Assembly (NCBI GenBank): GCA_016181565.1
Contig: JACOZA010000085.1
Coordinates: forward strand, 1-18,139
Direction: 5' to 3'
Length of the DNA stretch: 18,139 nucleotides
Source: Candidatus Sungiibacteriota bacterium
GTDB lineage: Bacteria > Patescibacteriota > Minisyncoccia > Sungbacterales > JACQCQ01
In this document: positions 1 through 7,048 of the stretch, one piece after another
How the letters are laid out: each line of letters starts with the position of its first letter
Position numbering within the stretch: the first letter of the stretch is position 1
Program-made: the position numbers and the translations under genes
The notes under the pieces: generated by a model
The model's input: the letters and a program-made list of their open reading frames with translations, nothing else
What the model was told of the DNA's origin: nothing
Database searches by the model: none

Positions 1-2166
1 CCAGCCGAGGGTGAGGGTAGAGGCGGAAATGGACCCGGTGACGTTGGTGTCATTGGTGATGGCGCTTATACAGTCGGTGGCGGCTACACCCACCACGCCT
101 TGGTTGGTTAGATTCAAACAGCGGGTGGCGGTGTTACCCAGACCCGAGACAGTCAGAAGGGAGGTGCTCGCCGTGCCGTTAACCGAGAGTGTGGCTCCCG
201 GTGCGGTGTTTAAGATGCCGATGCGGGAGTTGAGGGTATCGAGGGAAAAAAGCGGGACAACCGTGGTGGAAGTGGCGAAGGAGAAAGCATTGACAGCGAT
301 TGGAATGGTGGAGGTAGATGATGAAGCAAAGACAAAATTATCCAGTCCGTAAAGGATGGTGCGATCTGCGAGGGTGGAGGAGGTGGCGGTGATGGAGAAT
401 AAAGCGCCAGGGGTGGAGGTTCCGATACCGAAGCGGGCGGCCGATGAGAGATAGAGAGGTGGGTTAAGGCCGCCTCCGCCTGTGGCGTCAGTCCCGCAGG
501 AGAATACTCCCGTGACACTAGCCTTGACATCGCAGTTGGCCGCGTTAAGCAAAGAAACGGTGAGGTTCGAAGTGGAAGCCGTGCCGTTTATTTGCGCGTA
601 GTTTGATACAAGGAGATTACCATCGCTTGTTGTGGCGGCACCGACACCGAGGCCAGTGGTGAAGTAGCCGCTGCCGGCGACAGAAAATAATTGAGATGGA
701 GAAGTTGTACCAACACCAATATTCCCAGAAGTCTGCTGCACAATAAACTGACTGGTGCCAATCGCCAGGCCGCCGGTAGAGATTGTCGAGGTTGCGCTGG
801 TAGATGTCGCAGCAAAATTAGTAAAAGTAAGTGATCCGGCGTTTACTAAATTAAATCCGCCGCCGCTAATCTCCGAAGTCCATGGTGTTTGTGAACCTCC
901 ACCGCTACTGCATCCCGTACAGGAACCCGTGACAGTCAAATTTTGAAATGTTGCGGAATTGGCAGTGATTCCACCATTCGATACCGTAATACTTCCGGAT
1001 GAAACCGTGAGCCCATTCGTAATAGTCAGATCATTCAGATTGTCGATGCGTTGTGAAAGAGTCACAATGTGCAAAGACGAATCAGCGATGCGAGAAGTTG
1101 TTGTGAGACTCCCCTGCAACACCGCAAGCTCCGCGCGCAACTTGTTCGCTTCAATTTGAAAAGAGTTTGTCAGTTCAAATCGCAAACGACTCAAATCGCC
1201 CGGCACAAAAGTCTCTACTCGTTCAACAATCTGTTTCACTTGTTGAGTAATTACGGGCAGTCCTTTCGCGACTTCGGGCTTTGCTTCCTGCCGTTCAACA
1301 AAGATCTCAATATCACCCGTCGCTGGGACGACGGTCTCTCTCAATCCAGTTCCTATGAATAAACGAGAGAATAACGGCTGAAAGCTGGAAAATAATCCGG
1401 AAATCAGCGAAGGCGGAGGTTGTTGCGCTAACTTACCCCCAAGCTCATTAAGAAACTCGATTGTCTTTATGACGTTATCATCTTCGAATCTGACAGCTAA
1501 ATTATTAAAAATATCATCAAAATGATAGATATCATTGCCTAAATTGCGAAACAGGACTTTCTGGGCCCCTAGTAATTTATTCCAAAAGTTTGAAGCAGCA
1601 GCTAAAGCGGGGTCGGATGTATAGATTTGACTCCGGATTGGATAATATGTAGTTCTTACCAATTGGCGGCCTAAGTTCAGAAATCCCCCCGACTGTCCCC
1701 AAAAGAATAAAGTGCCTATCGCCGCGATAAATACAACTAATAATGCATGTTTTTTAAATGATACGTATCTTATTTTGCTAAAAAAGTTGTGCTTATCGTA
1801 TCTTTTTTGTTGGCCTAAATCAAGTTTTTTATCATTTTTATCATTTAAAAAATAAAGAAGATTCTCTTTTTTATTATGCGAATAAGGCTCGCCGAGTATT
1901 GATTTTTTTCTTCTTTGGCTAACAAGCAAACGATTACTTTGATCCGCTGGGGGGAGCTTATCGGTCTCGCTTAGTTGTCTGCTGGTCCGCTTACCATTAC
2001 GCGCGTGATTTCTCAAATAATCATCCAGATTATCTTCGGTGACAAACCAATCACGGCCGATCTTTTTGGCACGCAGAACATTCCGGTTAATGAGAACTCT
2101 TAAATAGTTCTGATCAACGCCAGAATGTTTAGCGGCTTCGCGAAGACTTATCAATCGATGCTCCAT
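1..2166 (-). CDS. Partial giant membrane-anchored surface protein with N-terminal helix-turn-helix (3' end beyond window)
   Basis: The frame is open for 722 codons from the ATG at 2166 to position 1, with no stop, so the C-terminus is missing. Residues about 5-52 form an excisionase/MerR-like helix-turn-helix (SLREAAKHSGVDQNYLRVLI, then KKIGRDWFVTEDNLDDYL), a type common at the N-terminus of Parcubacterial proteins. A basic, AT-rich linker follows. Residues about 140-157 are one hydrophobic helix (ALLVVFIAAIGTLFFWG) preceded by Lys/Arg, which predicts the helix-turn-helix inside the cell and the rest outside. Residues about 200-410 look helical; after that the protein is rich in Ser, Thr and Gly, with repeats of the type IGVGTTSPSQLFSV (483-496), GIGTSTPGALFSI (580-592) and IGILNTAPGATLSV (649-662), plus two NGTASTSxLTV motifs (527 and 663). 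These resemble beta-strand repeats of surface and tail-fibre proteins. I infer a cell-surface adhesin-like protein; its function is unproven. No clear promoter or Shine-Dalgarno motif precedes it. Confidence 0.9.
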   Translation of the reverse strand, partial: MEHRLISLREAAKHSGVDQNYLRVLINRNVLRAKKIGRDWFVTEDNLDDYLRNHARNGKRTSRQLSETDKLPPADQSNRLLVSQRRKKSILGEPYSHNKKENLLYFLNDKNDKKLDLGQQKRYDKHNFFSKIRYVSFKKHALLVVFIAAIGTLFFWGQSGGFLNLGRQLVRTTYYPIRSQIYTSDPALAAASNFWNKLLGAQKVLFRNLGNDIYHFDDIFNNLAVRFEDDNVIKTIEFLNELGGKLAQQPPPSLISGLFSSFQPLFSRLFIGTGLRETVVPATGDIEIFVERQEAKPEVAKGLPVITQQVKQIVERVETFVPGDLSRLRFELTNSFQIEANKLRAELAVLQGSLTTTSRIADSSLHIVTLSQRIDNLNDLTITNGLTVSSGSITVSNGGITANSATFQNLTVTGSCTGCSSGGGSQTPWTSEISGGGFNLVNAGSLTFTNFAATSTSATSTISTGGLAIGTSQFIVQQTSGNIGVGTTSPSQLFSVAGSGYFTTGLGVGAATTSDGNLLVSNYAQINGTASTSNLTVSLLNAANCDVKASVTGVFSCGTDATGGGGLNPPLYLSSAARFGIGTSTPGALFSITATSSTLADRTILYGLDNFVFASSSTSTIPIAVNAFSFATSTTVVPLFSLDTLNSRIGILNTAPGATLSVNGTASTSLLTVSGLGNTATRCLNLTNQGVVGVAATDCISAITNDTNVTGSISASTLTLGW

Positions 2167-2403
2167 TTTCGAATTGATATGATAACGTATCTTTATGATA
2201 CCATTTCATTCAAAATATTTTTGTTCTTTCGCTGTGGATAAAATAATCTTCATTCACTGAACTTACCCAGAAAAGTTAAGCTTTACTTTAAAAACAATCG
2301 TGATACCGTACGTCTTTTGATTCTGCCAGTATCTATAAATTAAATTTTCGTTGATTGCTTCTTAATAAACGCCAAGCAGATCAATTTTATCAGCATTCAA
2401 TTA

Positions 2404-2448
2404 AATTGTGTCTACTTAACAATAAACTTTACAATTTAATGCTATAGC
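2404..2448 (+). repeat. Probable decayed third copy of the dispersed palindromic repeat (3' half)
   Basis: The segment shares AAATTGT, then ACAATA, then ACAAT-N3-ATGCTATAGC, in the same order as the repeats near 16.4 and 17.8 kb. The spacing between ACAAT (2431) and TGCTATAGC (2440-2448) is 9 nt in all three places. The middle is shorter by roughly 13 nt. The left palindrome (GTATTCTCTAATTCG) is absent. The similarity is by eye only and could be partly due to AT-richness. Confidence 0.35.
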
Positions 2449-2485
2449 GAAATACTGAAATAATTCTTTTAATCACTTTAATATC

Positions 2486-2522
2486 ATTTGTAAAAACCAG
2501 CCCTTGGCTGGTTTTTACAAAT
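2486..2522. terminator. Bidirectional rho-independent terminator
   Basis: There is a perfect 17-bp inverted repeat with arms at 2486-2502 and 2506-2522 and a 3-nt loop. The GGCTGG/CCAGCC core is flanked by A5 and T5 runs, so a U-tract is produced in either direction. It lies 25 nt after the stop of the PaaX/Cas2-like gene on the minus strand and would end that transcript. Confidence 0.85.
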
Positions 2523-2547
2523 TCACTGTTTTAGTCTCTTGATTAAC

Positions 2548-3135
2548 TTATTTAAGCTTGAAGAAGCGCCTGACTAGCTGTTCGCTCGCGCCCAATGAAC
2601 GTGCTTCAACATACGTAATCAAGCCGTTAATTCCTAGGTAATCCTCTATAAATTCAACCTCGCTTTGGCAATCTACATAGTGACAGGAAACACTCTTCTG
2701 CAGCTGGTAAAAGCCTAGCTGCTTTAGCTTCCTGGATATTGCATCGCGGGCACGTTTCTTATCTTCAGGAATATCGAACATCACAATGCGCCAGAGACCA
2801 TCCCAGCGCGGAAAGGTCTTCAACGCAAGATTTTCCATGTCGTACTGCCGCAATCTTTTCTCGCCTGCGGAGGTAATTCGAAGAGTATTGCGATCGTCGC
2901 CCACATTATGCTCAATACAACGCAGCCTCCTTAGGCGATCAATGGCAATGCGGATATTATTTCTTCTCTTGCGCCCGATACCATGTTCCTCAAGCTTAGG
3001 CAAAAAAGCAGCACTTAAACTTGCTCCCCTGTAACCGGGAATTTGTAATGGGCGCTCGCGTAAAACCCGGAGGATTCCATGAGTGATTCTGCCCTTCTTG
3101 AGATTTTCTTCCCTTTCTACTGCGATCTTAGCCAT
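2548..3135 (-). CDS. PaaX-like protein: winged-helix domain plus Cas2-like domain
   Basis: The 195-residue protein has a basic N-terminal half (about 10-100) that looks like a winged helix: GILRVLRERP, then RNNIRIAIDRLRRLRCIE, then a beta-wing ending in LRITSAGEKRLRQYD. The second half (about 110-195) matches the Cas2-like central domain of PaaX regulators: WDGLWRIVMFDIPEDKKRAR, then LKQLGFYQLQKSVSCHYVDC. Asp121 sits where Cas2 nucleases carry their catalytic Asp. No CRISPR array and no other cas gene is near, so a regulatory role is more likely than spacer acquisition. Such proteins are frequent in Patescibacteria and are often labelled Cas2. It appears monocistronic, with a terminator just downstream and AGTAAC motifs upstream. 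The family call is firm; the target and any nuclease activity are unknown. Confidence 0.85.
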   Translation of the reverse strand: MAKIAVEREENLKKGRITHGILRVLRERPLQIPGYRGASLSAAFLPKLEEHGIGRKRRNNIRIAIDRLRRLRCIEHNVGDDRNTLRITSAGEKRLRQYDMENLALKTFPRWDGLWRIVMFDIPEDKKRARDAISRKLKQLGFYQLQKSVSCHYVDCQSEVEFIEDYLGINGLITYVEARSLGASEQLVRRFFKLK

Positions 3136-3139
3136 AGCG

Positions 3140-3189
3140 AGTAACCCGAGGTTAAACAGACATAAGGTTACTACACAATTACGTTACTA
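3140..3189 (-). promoter_or_regulatory. Candidate operator: three AGTAAC elements upstream of the PaaX/Cas2-like gene
   Basis: AGTAACC (3140-3146, plus strand) faces GGTTACT (3166-3172) as an inverted repeat, and GTTACTA recurs at 3167-3173 and 3183-3189, 16 nt apart. The cluster covers the 50 nt before the start codon at 3135, where an autoregulatory repressor would bind. This is inferred from position and symmetry only. Confidence 0.35.
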
Positions 3190-3274
3190 AAACGACAGCT
3201 ATAGTTCAATAATGCGTGACCACGGATAACTGAATAACCTGTTAATTTTCTTGATCACGACCTTGGATAAAATC

Positions 3275-3296
3275 AAAAAGAGGGCTGGGCCCTCTT
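3275..3296 (-). terminator. Terminator of the hrcA-grpE-dnaK-dnaJ operon
   Basis: An 8-bp stem AAGAGGGC/GCCCTCTT (arms 3278-3285 and 3289-3296) has a 3-nt loop. On the minus strand it is followed by a U-run from the A-tract at 3275-3279. It lies about 35 nt after the dnaJ stop. Confidence 0.85.
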
Positions 3297-3331
3297 AATG
3301 CTTAGCAGAGTCTCTCCCGACTGGTCTAGCT

Positions 3332-4441
3332 TCAAATGCCCTCCTCTTTCAGCTTCTCAATTAGATCTCGAAGATGCTTTGGCACTTTTCGGGGTATATC
3401 AACCAGAATCTCAACCAAAAGGTCTCCATGAGCATACCCTCGAGCTTCCGGCACGCCTTTGCCGCGTACCCGGAGGATATCGCCCGATTGCGTGCCCTCC
3501 GGAATTTTTAAATTTATTCTTCCCTCCAGAGTATCAACCGAAACGGTATCTCCGAGAATAGCCTGCGAGATCTTAATTGGGAGCCTCATAAGCAGGCTGT
3601 CTCCCTGGCGTCTGAATACTTTATGCGGCAGAACTTTAATGCGCACATAAAGATCCCCGGGCGCGCCGCCTTCGGCGTTTGTGTCGCCCTTTCCTGAAAG
3701 CTGGAGTGTATCCTCACTCTTAATTCCCTTATTAATTACCAATTCAATTGTTTCTTCCCGCTCGATAATGCCCTGGCCGTTGCAGAGAGAGCAAATTTTC
3801 GTTGGTATCTTGCCTCTCCCCTTGCAATGTGAGCAAGTTTCGACACGTGTCATTGAGCCGAGGAAAGTGCGGATTGTTCGCTGAATATTCCCGCTGCCGT
3901 TACACTCCCCGCAAGTCTCAAATTTTGAACTCGCTTCTCCACCGGTACCGTTGCAATGCTCGCAGCGCACTATGCGCTTCAACTGTATAGTTTCTTTTCC
4001 GCCCAGAATGCTTTTCTCAAATGGTACGGCCAATTCAACCGCAATATCTTTCCCCCGCCGTTTTTTACTGCGCCGCTCATCCTGAAAGCCAAAAATTCCG
4101 CTAAAAATGTCGTTGATATCAAAACTTGAATCAGCCTCGGAGCCAAAATCAAAATTTAATCCCCCGCCGCGTGATTTCTCCCAAATATCTCCCCACTGAA
4201 AGCCCTCAAAACCAGCTCCCTCCGCAAAAGTGTTTCCAAACTGGTCATAGCGCTTGCGTTTCTTTTCGTCCCCCAGCACCTGGTAGGCTTCATTAACTTC
4301 TTTGAACTTCGGCTCATTCCCTCCCCCTTTGTCGGGATGATATTGGTGCGCCAACCGCCGATAGGCTTTCTTTATTTCATCAGGGGCAGCATTGCGCGGT
4401 ACGCCAAGAACCTCGTAGTAATCTTTATGGCCTTTCTGCAT
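3332..4441 (-). CDS. dnaJ: Chaperone protein DnaJ (Hsp40)
   Basis: DnaJ is the co-chaperone that delivers unfolded proteins to DnaK and stimulates its ATPase. At 369 residues the family layout is complete. The J domain (about 6-70) has the HPD tripeptide at 35-37. A Gly/Phe-rich linker (about 74-120) follows. The zinc domain has four CxxCxGxG repeats starting at Cys160, Cys177, Cys203 and Cys217, and the C-terminal substrate-binding domains follow. It is the last gene of the heat-shock operon, 116 nt after dnaK, with a hairpin in between and a terminator after it. The start MQKGHKDYYEVLGV places the J domain correctly. Its transcription should follow the HrcA/CIRCE promoter at 7.8 kb; no convincing internal promoter was found. 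Confidence 0.98.
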   Translation of the reverse strand: MQKGHKDYYEVLGVPRNAAPDEIKKAYRRLAHQYHPDKGGGNEPKFKEVNEAYQVLGDEKKRKRYDQFGNTFAEGAGFEGFQWGDIWEKSRGGGLNFDFGSEADSSFDINDIFSGIFGFQDERRSKKRRGKDIAVELAVPFEKSILGGKETIQLKRIVRCEHCNGTGGEASSKFETCGECNGSGNIQRTIRTFLGSMTRVETCSHCKGRGKIPTKICSLCNGQGIIEREETIELVINKGIKSEDTLQLSGKGDTNAEGGAPGDLYVRIKVLPHKVFRRQGDSLLMRLPIKISQAILGDTVSVDTLEGRINLKIPEGTQSGDILRVRGKGVPEARGYAHGDLLVEILVDIPRKVPKHLRDLIEKLKEEGI

Positions 4442-4508
4442 AATAAATGGGGTGAAGTAGGTCAGATTCTTTCCCGCCCCAAGCCCCGATCATGAATAGT
4501 GAGTGAAT

Positions 4509-4542
4509 CCCGTTACCACGGTTTTCCAGCCGTGATAACGGG
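4509..4542 (-). other. Hairpin in the dnaK-dnaJ spacer
   Basis: The arms CCCGTTA-C-CACGG (4509-4521) and CCGTG-A-TAACGGG (4530-4542) pair with a single C/A mismatch around an 8-nt loop. No U-run follows on the minus strand, so this is not a standard terminator. An mRNA processing or stability element that tunes the dnaK:dnaJ ratio is possible; this is inference. Confidence 0.5.
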
Positions 4543-4557
4543 GTAAATAAATACGCT

Positions 4558-6459
4558 TCAAGAATTATTATCGCCTTCCTTGGGTTTCTCTTCAAATTCA
4601 GCATCTTTGGGATTATGCTCCCCAGCCTTGCCGGCCGCGCCATCCCCAGCGGAATTCTCTGATTTGTAAAGAATTTCTCCGATCTTGGATAATGACAAGG
4701 AGAGCGCCTGCAAGGCTTTTTCGATAGAGGCGCGATCACTGGTATCTTTTACTCTCTTAAGTTCGGCGATCTTGGCTTCAATATCGGATTTAACATCTGC
4801 GGTTACCTTATCTCCGGCATCGCGCAGCGATTTCTCCGCAGTATAAATTAGAGCATCGGCGGAATTTTTTGCTTCGACTTCTTCTTTCCGTTTCCGGTCT
4901 TCTTCGGCATGCAGTTCTGCGTCGCGCTTCATCCGCTCGATTTCCTCTTTAGTAAGCGCGGAAGAGGCCTCAATGCGCACCGACTGTTCTTTGGCAGTTG
5001 CTTTATCTTTGGCTTTCACCGCGAGAATCCCGTTCGCATCAATATCGAACGCTACCTCAACCTGCGGCATACCGCGGGGGGAGGGCGGGATTCCATCCAA
5101 GACAAAACGAGCTAAAGTTTTGTTGTCGTGCGCCATTTCGCGCTCGCCCTGCAGCACATGAATCTCGACCTGGGTCTGATTATCTGCCGCGGTAGAAAAT
5201 GTCTGTGATTTGGCGGTCGGAATGGTGGTGTTCTTCTCGATAATTTTCGTCAGCACTCCGCCGAGCGTCTCAATCCCAAGCGAAAGCGGCGTCACATCAA
5301 GCAGCAACACATCTTTAACATCGCCCTGCATAATCCCCGCCTGAATCGCCGCCCCAACCGCCACCACCTCGTCGGGGTTAATGGAACGGTTCGGCTCTTT
5401 CCCGAAAAGGCCTTTAACTGCTTCTTGGATGGCGGGCATGCGCGTCTGACCTCCGACTAAAATCACCTCATCCATTCGGCTAAGATCAAATCCGGCGGCT
5501 TTTACGGCACGCCTGGTAATTTCGACAGAACGGTCAATGTACTCTTTCACCAGCGATTCAAGCCTGGCCCGCGTCATTTTCATCACCAGGTGTTTTGGCC
5601 CTGAAGTGTCCGAAGTAATAAAAGGAATATTAATCTCCGTCTCAAGCGTTGAAGAAAGTTCGTGCTTCACTTTCTCCGCGGCTTCTTTCAAGCGTTGAAG
5701 CGCTAAAGTGTCTTTCGAAAGATCAAGGCCTTGATCTTTCTTAAACTCTTCAATAATCCAGTTGATAATCCGCTGATCCAAATCATCTCCCCCGAGGTGC
5801 GTATCGCCATCGGTCGCCTTTACCTCAATCGTGTCATCGCCAATTTCGAGCACGGACACATCGAAAGTCCCTCCGCCGAAGTCATATACCACAATCTTCT
5901 CATCTTTTTTCTTATTCAGCCCATAAGCCAGCGCGGCTGCTGTCGGCTCATTCAAGATCCGCTTCACGGTAAATCCAGCAATCTCGCCCGCGGCTTGCGT
6001 GGCTTTACGTTGAGAATCGTTAAAATACGCCGGAACGGTGACAATGGCTTCCGTCACTTTTTCTCCGAGTTTTTCCTCTGCATCCTGTTTTAATTTCTGA
6101 AGCACCATGGCAGAAATTTCTTCAGGTCTAACCCATTTATCGCCCATTTTTACTTCAACTCCGCCGTTGGCTGCCGCGCGCAATGCATAGGGCAGAAGCT
6201 TGATATCCTTTTGCACTTCCAGGTCTGTAAACTTACGGCCGATCAACCGCTTGATGGAATAAAAGGTATGGCTGGCGTTTGTGACCGCCTGACGTTTTGC
6301 CAGGAGCCCCACCAGTCTTTCGCCGGACTTGGCAAGCGCTACGACCGAGGGAGTTGTGCGATTCCCCTCCTTATTTTCAATAATCCTCGGCTCTCCGCCT
6401 TCAACAATTGCGACTGCTGAATTAGTTGTGCCTAAATCAATTCCCAGTATTTTTGCCAT
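4558..6459 (-). CDS. dnaK: Chaperone protein DnaK (Hsp70)
   Basis: DnaK is the ATP-dependent cytosolic chaperone that binds exposed hydrophobic segments. At 633 residues the family length is normal. The ATPase domain shows GIDLGTTNS (6-14), EPTAAALAYG (171-180), DFGGGTFD (193-200) and ILVGGQTRMP (333-342). The linker DVLLLDVTPLSLG (383-395) leads to the beta substrate-binding domain and the helical lid (after about 505). The disordered tail is Gly/Glu/Lys-rich and ends in GDNNS. The gene lies 39 nt after grpE and 116 nt before dnaJ. The start is fixed by MAKILGIDLGTTNS. No Shine-Dalgarno motif stands before it; the spacer is AT-rich. Expression is expected from the upstream CIRCE-controlled promoter. 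Confidence 0.99.
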   Translation of the reverse strand: MAKILGIDLGTTNSAVAIVEGGEPRIIENKEGNRTTPSVVALAKSGERLVGLLAKRQAVTNASHTFYSIKRLIGRKFTDLEVQKDIKLLPYALRAAANGGVEVKMGDKWVRPEEISAMVLQKLKQDAEEKLGEKVTEAIVTVPAYFNDSQRKATQAAGEIAGFTVKRILNEPTAAALAYGLNKKKDEKIVVYDFGGGTFDVSVLEIGDDTIEVKATDGDTHLGGDDLDQRIINWIIEEFKKDQGLDLSKDTLALQRLKEAAEKVKHELSSTLETEINIPFITSDTSGPKHLVMKMTRARLESLVKEYIDRSVEITRRAVKAAGFDLSRMDEVILVGGQTRMPAIQEAVKGLFGKEPNRSINPDEVVAVGAAIQAGIMQGDVKDVLLLDVTPLSLGIETLGGVLTKIIEKNTTIPTAKSQTFSTAADNQTQVEIHVLQGEREMAHDNKTLARFVLDGIPPSPRGMPQVEVAFDIDANGILAVKAKDKATAKEQSVRIEASSALTKEEIERMKRDAELHAEEDRKRKEEVEAKNSADALIYTAEKSLRDAGDKVTADVKSDIEAKIAELKRVKDTSDRASIEKALQALSLSLSKIGEILYKSENSAGDGAAGKAGEHNPKDAEFEEKPKEGDNNS

Positions 6460-6498
6460 AGTAGTTTAATGATAGTTATAAGTGATAATTTAACGACT

Positions 6499-7041
6499 CT
6501 ATTTTACCGGCTCTTCTTTTCCCTTGGATATCTTTACCTGTGCGGGGCGCAGGAGTTCGCCATTTCGCAGATACCCCCTTTGCGGCTCCGCCATCACGAT
6601 TCCCTCCGCCGCTTCATCCGTTATCTCCTCAATCGCTTCGTGAACCTTAGGATCGAACATCCTGCCCACCGCCTCGATGGGAGTAACTCCGAGCCGCTTC
6701 AGAACATTCTCCAGTTGCGAGCGAATGAGCGCAAAGCCCTTCTCGGTTTCCGCCGAAAGATGCTCGCGGTGACGATCTCCCAATGCGATGTCGAAACTAT
6801 CCGCGATACTCAAGAACTGCGAGATAATGTCATTTTCGAGCCGCGCCTTCCAATCCCTGAAGCGTTTTTCTTCCTCACGGCGCAGATTGATGAGCTCCGC
6901 CCGGGAGCGTTGCCAGCCATCGAGATACTCTCTCTTCTCGGTTTCGCAATGGCGCAGTTTATTTTTTAAAGCATCCATGCGCCTTTGAGAGTCGACACCT
7001 CCCGCCTCATCTTTGTCTTCAACCACTTCAATATCATCCAT
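6499..7041 (-). CDS. grpE: Nucleotide exchange factor GrpE
   Basis: GrpE releases ADP from DnaK as part of the Hsp70 cycle. The protein has 180 residues from the chosen ATG at 7041 (MDDIEVVEDKDEAGG). An acidic N-terminus leads to a long coiled-coil helix (LKNKLRHCETEKREYLDGW, then RAELINLRREEEKRFRDW). The C-terminal beta domain has the family pattern LGVTPIEAVGRMFDPKVHEA, then EEITDEAAEGIVMAEPQRGY, then LLRPAQVKISKG. An upstream in-frame ATG at 7071 would add 10 residues and overlap the end of hrcA by 23 nt. The ATG at 7041 leaves a 7-nt gap after the hrcA stop and begins with the usual acidic tail, so I prefer it. It is the second gene of the operon and probably translationally coupled to hrcA. 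Confidence 0.96.
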   Translation of the reverse strand: MDDIEVVEDKDEAGGVDSQRRMDALKNKLRHCETEKREYLDGWQRSRAELINLRREEEKRFRDWKARLENDIISQFLSIADSFDIALGDRHREHLSAETEKGFALIRSQLENVLKRLGVTPIEAVGRMFDPKVHEAIEEITDEAAEGIVMAEPQRGYLRNGELLRPAQVKISKGKEEPVK

Positions 7042-7048
7042 AGGGTAT

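Larger units (their letters stand above)
2167..2547. other. AT-rich intergenic region, 381 bp, no gene seen
   Basis: This gap lies between the start of the giant surface-protein gene and the stop of the PaaX/Cas2-like gene; both are on the minus strand. It is clearly richer in A and T than most of the window. It holds a bidirectional terminator (2486-2522), a likely decayed copy of the dispersed repeat (2404-2448), one perfect DnaA-box-like nonamer (TGTGGATAA, 2233-2241) and GATAC/GTATC elements just before the downstream start (2186-2201). Reading frames here are short and broken by stops. Confidence 0.7.

Noticed and set aside
11..1362. Several plus-strand open frames at the left end
   Set aside because: They lie antisense to the continuous 722-codon minus-strand frame, are short and mutually overlapping, and show no recognisable domain.
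2233..2241. Perfect DnaA box (TGTGGATAA) in an AT-rich gap, possible replication origin
   Set aside because: Only one perfect box is visible, there is no cluster, and dnaA or dnaN are not nearby. A GC-skew plot of the whole genome would be needed.
2548..3135. CRISPR-Cas locus suggested by a Cas2-like domain
   Set aside because: No regularly spaced direct repeats and no other cas gene occur in the window; the winged-helix plus Cas2-like layout fits PaaX-type proteins.
4425..4739. Minus-strand frame of 104 residues overlapping the end of dnaK
   Set aside because: It overlaps the certain dnaK gene in another frame and has no family features.
4909..6969. Plus-strand open frames opposite dnaK and grpE, up to 166 residues
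   Set aside because: They are antisense to certain genes, and long antisense frames opposite GC-rich coding DNA are expected by codon bias.
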